A stretch of 44,528 nucleotides of DNA from Legionella sp. (GTDB taxonomy: Bacteria; Pseudomonadota; Gammaproteobacteria; Legionellales; Legionellaceae). The stretch is from positions 1 to 44,528 of the forward strand of contig JARLJR010000071.1 of NCBI GenBank assembly GCA_031291095.1. Direction: 5' to 3'. The position numbers and the translations under genes are program-made. The notes beneath the pieces were generated by a model, which saw only the letters and a program-made list of their open reading frames with translations, was not told the origin of the DNA and did no database searches. Shown one piece after another: positions 17,531 to 26,686 of the stretch (position 1 is the stretch's first letter; each line of letters begins with the position of its first letter).

Positions 17531-19981
17531 ATGATAAGAGGCTTGCTATCTTCTGAAGTAGAAGAACGAATAAAACAAGGTAAACAGAACATAGCGACAA
17601 CGACAAAAACTAAAAAAATTGCTGAAATATTCATGGAGAATATTTTTTCGGTTTTTAATCTAGTTATATTTGCAATTATTATTTTTCTAACTACGTTCTT
17701 CTTTATAGAACATGACGAGCGATTATTTTTTGATATCATTGGAGTATCTTTTGTTGTCATTATTAATACATTCATTGCTATATTTGAAGAAATTAAAGCT
17801 AAAAGAGCTTTAGACAAAGTTAATTTATTATTGACGCGCGAAGTAAAAGTTCTCAGGGATGGAGTGGAGAAATCCATTGAACAATCCGAAGTGGTTATTG
17901 ATGATATCATTTTATTAGAACGCGGTGACTCAGTGGTGGTTGATGGCGTTGTAATAGAATCTACTAAGTTAGAAATCGATGAGTCCTTGTTAACGGGAGA
18001 ATCCACCCCGATTAATAAAACTATAGATGATGAATTAATGTCCGGAAGTCATTGTCTTTCAGGTAGGGGAGTCTACAAAGCGTTGAAGGTTGGCGATGAT
18101 TGTCATGCACAGGAAATTACGAAGCTCGCCAAAAAATTCAAACGGAATATTTCCCCTTTGCAAAAACGATTAAATTTTATTGTAAAAACCTTATTTTTAG
18201 TGGCTTTAGTTTTAATCATTCTTGAAATGACATTGGGCCACACCGGATTTAATCGGGTCGAACTGATTAGAAAAATAGCCACTATTATGCTGGCCTTGGT
18301 TCCCCAAGGGCTTATTTTGATGTCTTCAGTCACATTTGCACTGGGAATTTACCGAATAAGCAAAATTGGCGCTATTATACAAAAGCTTAATGCTATTGAA
18401 GCTTTTTCCAATACCAAAATCGTGTGCACTGATAAAACGGGCACGCTCACCCAAAACAAATTGTCAGTACATAAAATCACACCCCTGGCCAATTATTACT
18501 CAATAGAGGAAACACAACAACTTTTGGGGACCTATGCCCATTTTTCACTAGATAAAAATGCTACTCTGAGAACACTGGAGCCATTTAACGCATCCGATGC
18601 CATCATCACCGGAGAGATTCCTTTTACCTCTGAAAATAAATTCAGTCTATTGCAGCTAATCATACACGATGAAAATTTACGTTTAAATAATCAAAAAGTA
18701 ACTTTTGTTCTGGGTGGTTATGATGTGCTACTGGATAAAATTGACGATGCAGAAAAAAAGCAAATTGATGTGCTCTATCAAAAAGAACAATTAAAAGTTT
18801 TTCGAAACCTGATATTTGGTATCGAAAAATCTAATCGTTCTGCTGACTCTCTTTCAGAAAATACGAACGGTATGGAAATTGAACCGATTTGTATCATCTC
18901 GATTATGGATCAGGTGAGAGAAGATGTAATGGAGGCGATTGATCTGTTCAAAAGAAAAAACATCCAGATTAAGATATTGTCAGGGGACAATGCTTCATCA
19001 ATACAAGCCGTTGCCCATGAGATTGGTTGGAAAATTGAGAATAGTGATTTGATATCCGGCAACGAAATTGATGAGGTGGATGATGAACAGTTATTAACAA
19101 TAATCAAAGACAAAAAAATATTTTCTCGTCTGAAACCCCAACATAAACTAAGAATTGTTAAGCTCCTTAGACAAAACAAAATTTACACAGCCATGATTGG
19201 CGATGGCGTTAACGATCTGCCAGCAATAAAAGAAGCAGATATTGGGATTGCTATGGAAGAAGGAAGTAGCATTACAAAAGAAGTAGCTGACATCGTTTTA
19301 TTAAAAAACAAATTCACTCTTCTCCCCAAAATCTTTGATGAAGGTAATAAGATCGTCAATACGATTAATGACGTGGCCAAACTTTTTCTTACTAAGACTT
19401 TTTTAGTTATCTTTACGACACTCATGTCTTTTTTTGCTTTTTATGATTTCCCACTTACACCTCGTCGAGTCGCATTAATTAATATTTTTTCCATTGGTTT
19501 GCCATCATTCATCATTGCTCTAAAAAATTCCAATATTAGTAAATTAAAAAATTTTACAATGGAATTATTTTCATTTGTCATGATTTCCGCATTATTAATC
19601 GCGGTAGCTTCTTATGTAGGTCAGTGTGTTACGAAACAGTATGCAGGATACACCACGGAAGATATACAAATGGTCATGCTTTCGATTATGGTCATAGTAA
19701 CCACTGCCAATTTTCTAGCGGTTACGATTCGCAAAAAAGAAAAAAATTTAGGGTTATATTTTTTATATGCTTTTGGACTCATAGCGTTATATTCGTCATT
19801 GGCTCTTAGCGAGAGTAATTTTATTTTGATCAAATGGACCAAAATATTCTATGAAATATCTTATCTTGATCGAAAATATTGGCTGATTACTTTTTTGATT
19901 AGTTTTATTTTCTCAATAGCGATTATTATGTTTCAGCTTTTTCGGAAAAAAATATTGAAATTAATAACACGGTCACGTTAA
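17531..19981 (+). CDS. Cation-translocating P-type ATPase (CtpE-like)
   Basis: An 816-residue integral membrane pump. LLTGES (about residue 157) is the actuator motif, CTDKTGTLT (about 300) holds the phosphorylated Asp, and MIGDGVNDLPAI (about 557) is the hinge motif; LSGDNA precedes it. The helix-4 motif is LALVPQGLILMSSVTFALG, the PxGL form seen in CtpE-like (P2-type, Ca2+-linked) ATPases rather than the CPC of heavy-metal pumps. There is no N-terminal metal-binding domain. Ten or so membrane segments are visible. AAAGGA lies nine bases before the ATG. Co-transcription with the CorC-type gene suggests divalent-cation homeostasis; the ion is not determined by sequence. Confidence 0.85.
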   Translation: MIRGLLSSEVEERIKQGKQNIATTTKTKKIAEIFMENIFSVFNLVIFAIIIFLTTFFFIEHDERLFFDIIGVSFVVIINTFIAIFEEIKAKRALDKVNLLLTREVKVLRDGVEKSIEQSEVVIDDIILLERGDSVVVDGVVIESTKLEIDESLLTGESTPINKTIDDELMSGSHCLSGRGVYKALKVGDDCHAQEITKLAKKFKRNISPLQKRLNFIVKTLFLVALVLIILEMTLGHTGFNRVELIRKIATIMLALVPQGLILMSSVTFALGIYRISKIGAIIQKLNAIEAFSNTKIVCTDKTGTLTQNKLSVHKITPLANYYSIEETQQLLGTYAHFSLDKNATLRTLEPFNASDAIITGEIPFTSENKFSLLQLIIHDENLRLNNQKVTFVLGGYDVLLDKIDDAEKKQIDVLYQKEQLKVFRNLIFGIEKSNRSADSLSENTNGMEIEPICIISIMDQVREDVMEAIDLFKRKNIQIKILSGDNASSIQAVAHEIGWKIENSDLISGNEIDEVDDEQLLTIIKDKKIFSRLKPQHKLRIVKLLRQNKIYTAMIGDGVNDLPAIKEADIGIAMEEGSSITKEVADIVLLKNKFTLLPKIFDEGNKIVNTINDVAKLFLTKTFLVIFTTLMSFFAFYDFPLTPRRVALINIFSIGLPSFIIALKNSNISKLKNFTMELFSFVMISALLIAVASYVGQCVTKQYAGYTTEDIQMVMLSIMVIVTTANFLAVTIRKKEKNLGLYFLYAFGLIALYSSLALSESNFILIKWTKIFYEISYLDRKYWLITFLISFIFSIAIIMFQLFRKKILKLITRSR

Positions 19982-20086
19982 TGAATGTGAAGAGGATGTA
20001 TTTGTAGATTTGGATTGAATCAAGTTCGTAATGACTATTAGCAGTTTATTACAAGCTCAATTCAATATCCCAAGAAAGCTACTACA

Positions 20087-21184
20087 CTAAACAGAAGTAG
20101 GAAGAGTCCGATTAATCGAGCTCAAACCCTCGTCGGTTTGCAATAACTCGTGAATTCCTACCATTTGATTTCGTTCTTGCATATCAATTTGTTGCTCATG
20201 ATGTCTGGAGAAGAGTGACATGGTTGTTAACGCGTGCTTGTTGAGTGACGTATTATATTTTACTAAGCGATAGGCTGTAAGCAATTGTTTAAACTCAAAC
20301 GATTTGGCATCGACAAAAATTAGGGGAGTACTTCCTGCATCATTTTTTTGAAATAAATCAGCACCATTTTGAATAAGCAAAAGAGCCGCTTCGAAATTTC
20401 CAAACTTACAAGCAAAGTGCAAAGGGGTCCATCCTTTAGTATTAGCAGGTGCCACGTTAACCCCGGTAACTCCGTCATCAATTAATTTGATTAATGCCGG
20501 GATATCATTTTTTTTTGCTGCTACACATAATTGATTTGACTGTGTCGCTTGTAAATATTGATAGTTGTCTCTGGCATAAATATGGCTTCCAGAGTCAGGA
20601 TAGCTATCATCTTGTAAATGTAGGAGATCTTGGAGCTCTTTATTAGCCAGACGCAAATTAGGTTCTAAACCACGATAATTTCCATCTTTAAAATCAGGCA
20701 ATTTATTCCAATTATCACTAAGAATTATCTTTCCGGTAGTTGCGTCCATATAGACCAAAGAAAACCCTTGTTCGGCTAGGGTTTTCCCGGTTGATTTTTT
20801 TTCTTGAAAATGAGTTAAATCTAATTTAGCAGCGGTGAATGAAAAAAATTGTTTTACAAAATCGCTACTCTTTTTAGACTCTTCATGATCCGACCAGCCA
20901 CCGATAATACTGACAGTACATTCGGCCATATTTGTATTGTTACCCTGATATTCAGCCAAAAATTTACTCAAACCATCATGACAACAATTATCATCCCAAT
21001 GTAAAACAGCGCTTCGTGAAGGATGATAAATAAATACTCCACAACAACTACGCAAAGAGTCAGTACCAACTAAAGGGCGGGAATTTGTTGCATCAATGAT
21101 CAGATATTCTTTTTGCAATACAAGATTTAGATTTTTTGGCATAGTGTTTTTCTGTAGAAAAATATTTGCGGCAATAATATACAT
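20087..21184 (-). CDS. NTAN1-like amidohydrolase domain fused to ankyrin repeats
   Basis: A 365-residue soluble protein. Residues 35-165 (LVGTDSLRSCCGVFIYH, AVLHWDD, CTVSIIGGWSDHEESKKSSDFV, FSLVYMDATTGKI) follow the layout of eukaryotic N-terminal asparagine amidohydrolase NTAN1, where TTC...VLRH, LTHCD and VHLVGGFSDD occur in the same order. Cys47/Cys48 and His62 are catalytic candidates. Residues 216-300 hold two or three ankyrin repeats (KGWTPLHFACKFGNFEAALLLIQNGADL). The first ATG is at 21184; MPKNLN at 21142 is an alternative start. The match is by eye. Host deamidation after translocation is a hypothesis. A relic of the 3' end lies at 16031-16149. Confidence 0.65.
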   Translation of the reverse strand: MYIIAANIFLQKNTMPKNLNLVLQKEYLIIDATNSRPLVGTDSLRSCCGVFIYHPSRSAVLHWDDNCCHDGLSKFLAEYQGNNTNMAECTVSIIGGWSDHEESKKSSDFVKQFFSFTAAKLDLTHFQEKKSTGKTLAEQGFSLVYMDATTGKIILSDNWNKLPDFKDGNYRGLEPNLRLANKELQDLLHLQDDSYPDSGSHIYARDNYQYLQATQSNQLCVAAKKNDIPALIKLIDDGVTGVNVAPANTKGWTPLHFACKFGNFEAALLLIQNGADLFQKNDAGSTPLIFVDAKSFEFKQLLTAYRLVKYNTSLNKHALTTMSLFSRHHEQQIDMQERNQMVGIHELLQTDEGLSSINRTLPTSV

Positions 21185-21275
21185 GTTTTATTAAGAGAAT
21201 ATTAAGTCAATATGATTTAAATGTGTTCATATGGGCGGAGAGAGTTATATAATTAATGAATAGCTGTATAAGATG

Positions 21276-21305
21276 ACACAAGGAAATAGCGCAATTTCCT
21301 TGTGT
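21276..21305. terminator. Strong stem-loop with 12-bp perfect arms
   Basis: ACACAAGGAAAT (21276-21287) and ATTTCCTTGTGT (21294-21305) surround a 6-base loop, with TTTT next on the plus strand. It lies between two minus-strand genes, after the thioredoxin-like gene. The T run favours plus-strand termination, but a structure this stable could act on either strand. Confidence 0.55.
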
Positions 21306-21349
21306 TTTCCCATGAAATGGTACTCTAAGACTAGTTCAGAACGCCTATG

Positions 21350-21715
21350 CTAGGCATTCGAATCTAAAAACTCTTCTAAAACGGATTGTGGACGATTTCC
21401 TATCAAATTATTTTTCATATTATTTTTAAATGTGGCCGGAACACCTCTAATGGCAGTGCCGCAAACAGGTTCAAATTTATCATTTACCATTTGATAGAAA
21501 ATCCAATCCCTGTATTTTTCTTGATTAGAAACCTGTTCGTAAACAGGCAAAAAAGCCTTGCAGTGCGAACACCAAGATGCATGAACTAATAAGACCGTTT
21601 TAGGCATTGCTAAAGCAGCGCAATCGTTGCTAGTGAATGGTCTTAGTGTTGCAAAGGACAGGGTCGGAGTCAGCGTTACTAGCGTTATAAATAACCATTT
21701 TATTGCATTTTGCAT
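21350..21715 (-). CDS. Secreted thioredoxin-fold protein (CSHC)
   Basis: A 121-residue protein: signal peptide (AIKWLFITLVTLTPTLSFA), then a short thioredoxin domain. LLVHASWCSHCKAFLPVYEQV places the redox pair at Cys49 and Cys52, and RGVPATF near residue 93 supplies the cis-proline loop. CSHC is unusual beside CGPC or CPHC but keeps the CxxC geometry. Two further cysteines (near 32 and 88) could be structural. It should act in the periplasm on disulfides. It stands alone on the minus strand. Confidence 0.75.
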   Translation of the reverse strand: MQNAIKWLFITLVTLTPTLSFATLRPFTSNDCAALAMPKTVLLVHASWCSHCKAFLPVYEQVSNQEKYRDWIFYQMVNDKFEPVCGTAIRGVPATFKNNMKNNLIGNRPQSVLEEFLDSNA

Positions 21716-21817
21716 TATTTCTTATCCAGGATAGGTTCGGTGCGAGATGATAAATTATCTCTCAACTCAAATCAATTAGCACAAATGGCACCTAGCCCAA
21801 ATCACAACCCCTTAAAT

Positions 21818-22690
21818 TCAATGCTGTATTGAACGCGAAGTATTACCCCCTAAATTACTCATATTAATTTTAAGTGCAGCCAGTAAGGCCACGAACATCA
21901 TTGTAAATACAGTAATTAGAGCCATCGAACCATAAATTTCTAAATGAGTTGATGCACCAAAAGGATCAACTATTTGGGTTAAACCTTGTATGCCATAAAT
22001 GGCAACTGCTTCCCTCCAAAAGTTTTTAGAAGAAAAAACATGATGTTTGCTTATAGCCATAACATCATTTTTGGAAATATAAAGGGCAAAAACTTGATAG
22101 ATAACATAAATCACCAAGAACCAACCAAAATAATTTTGCAACGGAACACCAAAATACAAGCCTCCATCCTTCCAGACCCATAATGAGTAGACTGTTGAAG
22201 CAAGAGGGTCCATACATAGATCCCACATTACCATAATAAAAGCAGCAATCAATGGCACAATGAATAATTGTTTTCCAGCCAGCTTGGTGGCGTATTGTCC
22301 CAAAAGTATATGAGCCAAAATCCACGAAGCGTAACCCGTTCCGAAGTATGCGAACATAATAATAAGAGGCACCTCAAATAGCCTTGGCCCAGCTAATTTA
22401 TCATAATAATAATGCCCAAAAGGAAATCCGGTTTGAATGCTTAATGCTTCAAAAAAATGACTGACAAGCCACGTTATTATAAAAAATATAAGTATATTCT
22501 TTATTCCATATCGCTCCGTACCGTGGAGAAAAGCGGAGATAAAAATAGCCAAGACAAGAATAATGGGTAAAAAAAGCTCAGCAACAGCACCATGCCAGGC
22601 AGCAGAAAAAAGAGTGGCTACAAGGTAAATAGTAATTACTATCCATCGGACAATACTAGCTCTATTTTTCGTCACTTTATTTTCCGTCAT
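21818..22690 (-). CDS. CruF-like carotenoid biosynthesis membrane protein (DUF422)
   Basis: A 290-residue protein with about seven to eight membrane segments. SHFFEALSIQTGFPFGHYYYDKLAGPRLFEVPLII and MVMWDLCMDPLAS, followed by WVWKDGGLYFGVPLQNYFGW, are the conserved blocks of the DUF422/CruF family. Known members hydrate carotenoid ends (gamma-carotene 1',2'-hydratase, bisanhydrobacterioruberin hydratase). No other carotenoid gene lies in the window, so the substrate is open. Acidic and His residues in FPFGHYYYD and WDLCMDP are candidate active-site residues. Confidence 0.75.
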   Translation of the reverse strand: MTENKVTKNRASIVRWIVITIYLVATLFSAAWHGAVAELFLPIILVLAIFISAFLHGTERYGIKNILIFFIITWLVSHFFEALSIQTGFPFGHYYYDKLAGPRLFEVPLIIMFAYFGTGYASWILAHILLGQYATKLAGKQLFIVPLIAAFIMVMWDLCMDPLASTVYSLWVWKDGGLYFGVPLQNYFGWFLVIYVIYQVFALYISKNDVMAISKHHVFSSKNFWREAVAIYGIQGLTQIVDPFGASTHLEIYGSMALITVFTMMFVALLAALKINMSNLGGNTSRSIQH

Positions 22691-22805
22691 TTTTTAGAAA
22701 GAAAAGCTAATTCGTTCTGAATAATAATCAATGGGGGCAGCCTAGACTTATAATCTTTGTCCTCTGGATTTTCAATCGAGTCCGACCCTATTGATTGCTC
22801 AACTA

Positions 22806-23006
22806 TTAAAAGCCTTTTCCGACCATTGGTTGAGTATAAATCCCACTATTATATTCTTGCCAGGTTTCGGCAGGCTTAATAGCGCATTTTTTGGAAACCA
22901 TGTGCCAACCAGGAGTGTGCTTATAACATGCGGCTTGGATTGGACCCACTACTAAAACCATACTGCTAGCAACTATTAGTCCAGCTGCTAATGATTTGAT
23001 TTTCAT
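22806..23006 (-). CDS. Small secreted hypothetical protein
   Basis: A 66-residue protein with a clear signal peptide (MKIKSLAAGLIVASSMVLVVGPIQAACY), leaving a mature peptide of about 40 residues with two cysteines (CYKHTPGWHMVSKKC). AAGGAGAT lies an ideal distance before the ATG, so it is probably expressed despite its size. I recognise no family. Confidence 0.6.
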   Translation of the reverse strand: MKIKSLAAGLIVASSMVLVVGPIQAACYKHTPGWHMVSKKCAIKPAETWQEYNSGIYTQPMVGKGF

Positions 23007-23163
23007 TTACATCTCCTTATGCTTTTTCTATCAATTAGATTAACTATGATACTATATGAGTATAGATCGGCCCTAAAAGTATGCAAATCTGCTACACTTT
23101 ATTGAATAAAATCAATGGGGGCCAGATACCTAAATTAGGGGGATTTAATTGAGGTAATTTTCA

Positions 23164-24444
23164 TTAATAGATTATTCCTTTGGCTCCTAGAATAAAGATA
23201 GCCCATACGCCAATTAAAATATGTGATGCGGATACACTTATAATCGAGGCTTGTTTGTAAAATAACCATCCCCAAAATAATCCGGGTATAAATGTCAGTG
23301 ACGCAAACATTAAACTCAAATGCGAATGTACTGACGAAAAAATAAGATTAGATAAGATAATTGCATTCCAAATCCGAAATGTTTCATTTCCTGGCAAAAA
23401 GGAGAAGAAGGTCGACTGTAAAGCACAACGTGCGATTAACTCTTGAATAGGTACAAGAAGTGTATAAAAAAATACAACAACCAAATAGAGTGTGGCACTA
23501 AATTTACCGTTTATTAGCCCCTCATCAAATCCTGAAAATAGTGCTACATGATTCGGATTATCTCCCCAATACACTAAATAGGCTTTAGCAAATAGAAATA
23601 GAAGTATCACAGGCAGCGAATACTTCAACGCTTGTAAGGTTTTTTGTGGCCAATCCTCAAAAGTAATACCAAAGTGTTTTAAAGGTAATCCGGTGAGTCG
23701 CATGGCCCCAAGAATTCCTAGCGCAAAAAATACAATTAAACCAACTGAGAGAAAAGTAGTATTCTTTATTAGATTTTTTTCAATACCAATCAAGGTAGTA
23801 AGCGATAATGTATATAAGCTGATTAGCCAAAACATGGCAATCATAAATACTCCAAGTACATTGCGTGCTTGGGCTTGTTCTAAGCTTTCTTCCATTTTTT
23901 TTATGGTGATTTGATTCGTATCTCGTAGTTTTCGAGACAATATTTTGGCCATGTTTTTGGTTAACAGTAAGCGTATTCGTGGATGAGCATTCACTGCTTC
24001 CAAATTAAAGCTTAATACGGCTAAATCCGATTTCGCCCTAATAGAAGCCGAGCGCGGCTTATTCTCAACAAGCGCCATGTCCCCGATCACATCATCTTTT
24101 TTCAAGGTTGCTAAAACATGAGAATGCTTTTCATCATGCGTCGCTTTTTTATTAACAAAAACTTCTGCCTCACCTTCAAGGATAATATAAAAGGAATCAG
24201 GCTGATCATGTTCCTGAAAAAGTACATCTCCTTTACCAAAAAACAATCGTACTCCTAACACTTCATAAAAATCAGATAGTTCTTTTGCTGTAAATTCCTC
24301 AGTCAGTATTTTATGCGGGTTTGTATTTATTTGATAATTATAAGCGGGTGAATTGAATGAAAAATTAGAATTAGGATTAAATTCTTTAATAATACATGAA
24401 GAGCGATTTACAACCTTCACAGCAACCTCGGATACTTCCTGCAA
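23164..24444 (-). CDS. Cyclic-nucleotide-binding domain fused to a CPBP intramembrane protease
   Basis: The protein has about 426 residues. Residues 45-165 form a cNMP-binding beta-roll: LFFGKGDVLFQEHDQPDSFYIILEGEAEVFV and KKDDVIGDMALVENKPRSASIRA, with the phosphate-binding cassette partly altered (GDMALVENKPRSA). A short coiled segment follows, then about eight membrane helices. PIQELIARCALQ (near 335), FSSVHSH and a final SASHIL carry the Glu-Arg, His and His residues of the CPBP (Abi/Rce1-like) family. Relatives cleave within membranes or act in bacteriocin immunity. The start is TTG at 24444; a GTG eight codons in is possible. Ligand control of the protease is inference. Confidence 0.75.
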   Translation of the reverse strand: MQEVSEVAVKVVNRSSCIIKEFNPNSNFSFNSPAYNYQINTNPHKILTEEFTAKELSDFYEVLGVRLFFGKGDVLFQEHDQPDSFYIILEGEAEVFVNKKATHDEKHSHVLATLKKDDVIGDMALVENKPRSASIRAKSDLAVLSFNLEAVNAHPRIRLLLTKNMAKILSRKLRDTNQITIKKMEESLEQAQARNVLGVFMIAMFWLISLYTLSLTTLIGIEKNLIKNTTFLSVGLIVFFALGILGAMRLTGLPLKHFGITFEDWPQKTLQALKYSLPVILLFLFAKAYLVYWGDNPNHVALFSGFDEGLINGKFSATLYLVVVFFYTLLVPIQELIARCALQSTFFSFLPGNETFRIWNAIILSNLIFSSVHSHLSLMFASLTFIPGLFWGWLFYKQASIISVSASHILIGVWAIFILGAKGIIY

Positions 24445-24588
24445 TTATATTGAGCATAGTAATAGTTATCAAGATTTTCAATTTTCAGATGCTTTGATTT
24501 TGGTTAGAGGATATGGGGCAAAAAGATATTTTCAGTCTATCATTTAAATAATAGTTCACTATTGGAAGCATGATAATTAAGGAAGACT

Positions 24589-25068
24589 ATGAATATTTCA
24601 GCCTTAAGCGCCTTTGTTTTATTCATTGTAACTACGGTGACCTTTGCAGACAATAATTCTTACAATGGCCCCAATAATCCAACTATTCCCGCTGATAATG
24701 ATGAAATCAGATTGACTCTTGCTCAATGTATCGAAGACACCAATGAGGTGATGACCGATAATGAAAATCATGATTTAGCAAACGATCTATGTAAACTACG
24801 GACACAACATCAAACCGCGCGTCAACACGTATTGAAAGGAATGGCTGAATTAGTTGAGCAATATAAAGGCGTGACTAATCATCAGCACGATCAGAATCTG
24901 GTTCAGACAATTTCATTGATTCAGAACGGAATAAAAATGTGTCTCGATACCCTCGCTACTCAAGAAGTTTGTCACAATATAGGTTGTGTTGTTCAACCCG
25001 AAGCTGATGCCATCCTTTGTGATAATCAAGCCATAGCCATCATCAACAGAATTTTAGGGCGCGAGTAG
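24589..25068 (+). CDS. Secreted helical hypothetical protein
   Basis: A 159-residue protein with signal peptide (ISALSAFVLFIVTTVTFADN). The mature part is mainly helical and contains six cysteines in spaced pairs (QCIEDT, LCKLR, CLDTL, VCHNIGCV, LCDNQ), suggesting a disulfide-bonded periplasmic or secreted bundle. AAGGAAG precedes the ATG. I recognise no domain. Confidence 0.55.
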   Translation: MNISALSAFVLFIVTTVTFADNNSYNGPNNPTIPADNDEIRLTLAQCIEDTNEVMTDNENHDLANDLCKLRTQHQTARQHVLKGMAELVEQYKGVTNHQHDQNLVQTISLIQNGIKMCLDTLATQEVCHNIGCVVQPEADAILCDNQAIAIINRILGRE

Positions 25069-25101
25069 TCTAACAAATATTGATATAAGCCAATTCCTGA
25101 T

Positions 25102-26538
25102 TTATGGTTTTTCGTATTGTGTTAACTCTGGAAAATCATAATTCTGCCAACCTGGAATGTCTGCTACTTTAAAACAGAGCTTACCTGAATGCTGGGGAGT
25201 CTTTTCAAGCGGTGTTTCGGGAGTTAAAATAAGTGATCCGAAGGGATAGGTCGCATCAATCCCTACCGAAGAGGCGAGACGAGAATCTAAAGGAATGTCA
25301 TCTAAAACAGAGGGATCTAAGGGGCCTGCAGGCAAATTTTCTACAATCATAATGTCCTTATGCGGTTGCATTCGAAAAGAAGTAGCCCACGTTACTTGAT
25401 TCGCATCTTGGATGTTAATATCCGGGTTCACTGCGATAACCATTTTAGGGCGCAGATTACTTGCCATGGCGGCTAGAATAGCCTGGCGCGCTTCTCCATC
25501 AAATCGAGGCTCAATCGCTATAACAATATAAAACGAAACACCACCTGACGCAGGAATGGCTACATTGGAAATTGTTGGGAAGGATTTATTCATGCTATTA
25601 AAGAACGAGGCCTCAAAAGGTATTTACTTTAAAAAATGAGTCTCAGTTGGAGGAACACCTGTTAATAAGGCTTGGAAATAAGCATTAGTGCGGTGAGTGA
25701 TGGCTTTAACTCGCGCAGTAGGTTTCATAGATCCTGGTGTGTAATAGCCGGTATATTCTCCCAAAGGCCCTTCGAACACTAACTCGTCTAAGTCAATTTC
25801 AAGCTCAAAAACCACTTCCGCATAAGCTGGAACCTGAACATCAATGGTTTTGCATGGGGTTAAAACAACCGCCTCGCCCCGAAGACCACCCGCCACAGCA
25901 AAATCATTCGTGTCGTCTCGAAGTTGGAATTGACAGGTGTAGGCGATGACTGGATCAACCCCAATCACTAAGGCCATCGGGTACTTTTTATGCTCCAATT
26001 TTCGCGCTTTTTCCAGATTTTTGCCTAAGCGATGATTGGGTTGAGCCAAGAAAGACATGGTATTTTTTGAAATAATTTGAAACCGATAATTTCCGATATC
26101 TGAAATGCCTGTTTCTGGATCTTTGCTTACGGCAATGCCAGCGGTTATATATTGCCCTCCATCGCTAGGACTGTATTTAGGAACAGGAAATTGAGATAAA
26201 TCAACTTCATTCTCCGATATGGTCTGTTCATGTGTTACGGCGTGGTCGGTAAGGACCGGTTCAATAGGATTGTCTAATCCATTTAGGATCTTTTGAAATA
26301 TGGAAGCTTCGTCGGTCTGAAAAGCGATTAGGGTTTTCTTTCGCGAATTATATAATCCACCGATGAGCGGAAACTCCGTGCCGTTATTATTAAATTGAAT
26401 TGCAGGACCACTGATTGATGCACTTTTTTGCAAGGCCTTACCAACATCTGCAGACAAATCGATGGGCCGATTAACCTCAATAATTTCGCCATTTTTTTGA
26501 AGTGCTTCAATGAACTCCCGAAAATCCTTAGAGGGCAT
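25102..26538 (-). pseudogene. UbiD-family decarboxylase interrupted by an in-frame stop
   Basis: Reading down from ATG 26538 gives 304 residues of a UbiD-type decarboxylase up to TAA at 25624-25626. The same frame then continues as IPFEASFFNSMNKSFPTISNV and on for the whole C-terminal part to 25102, about 478 codons in all, the usual family length. No shift is needed, so one CAA-to-TAA change is the simplest cause. FEGPLGEYTGYY carries the two catalytic Glu residues and GNYRFQII the Arg, so the prenylated-FMN active site is intact up to the break. The family decarboxylates aromatic or alpha,beta-unsaturated acids; no UbiX-like partner is in view. Restart at ATG 25593 would give only the tail. 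Confidence 0.8.
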
Positions 26539-26686
26539 GCTGATTATCCATAGGCAATATTATGTAAAATATAGGATTATTTTTCCTAAATTTCCATAGT
26601 CCCCAATCTCGCGAAAAACTAAGCAATATATACTATAAATATAGTAGTGCTTCATGACCTTTAGAAAGACGTTTCAAGGAAAAATG

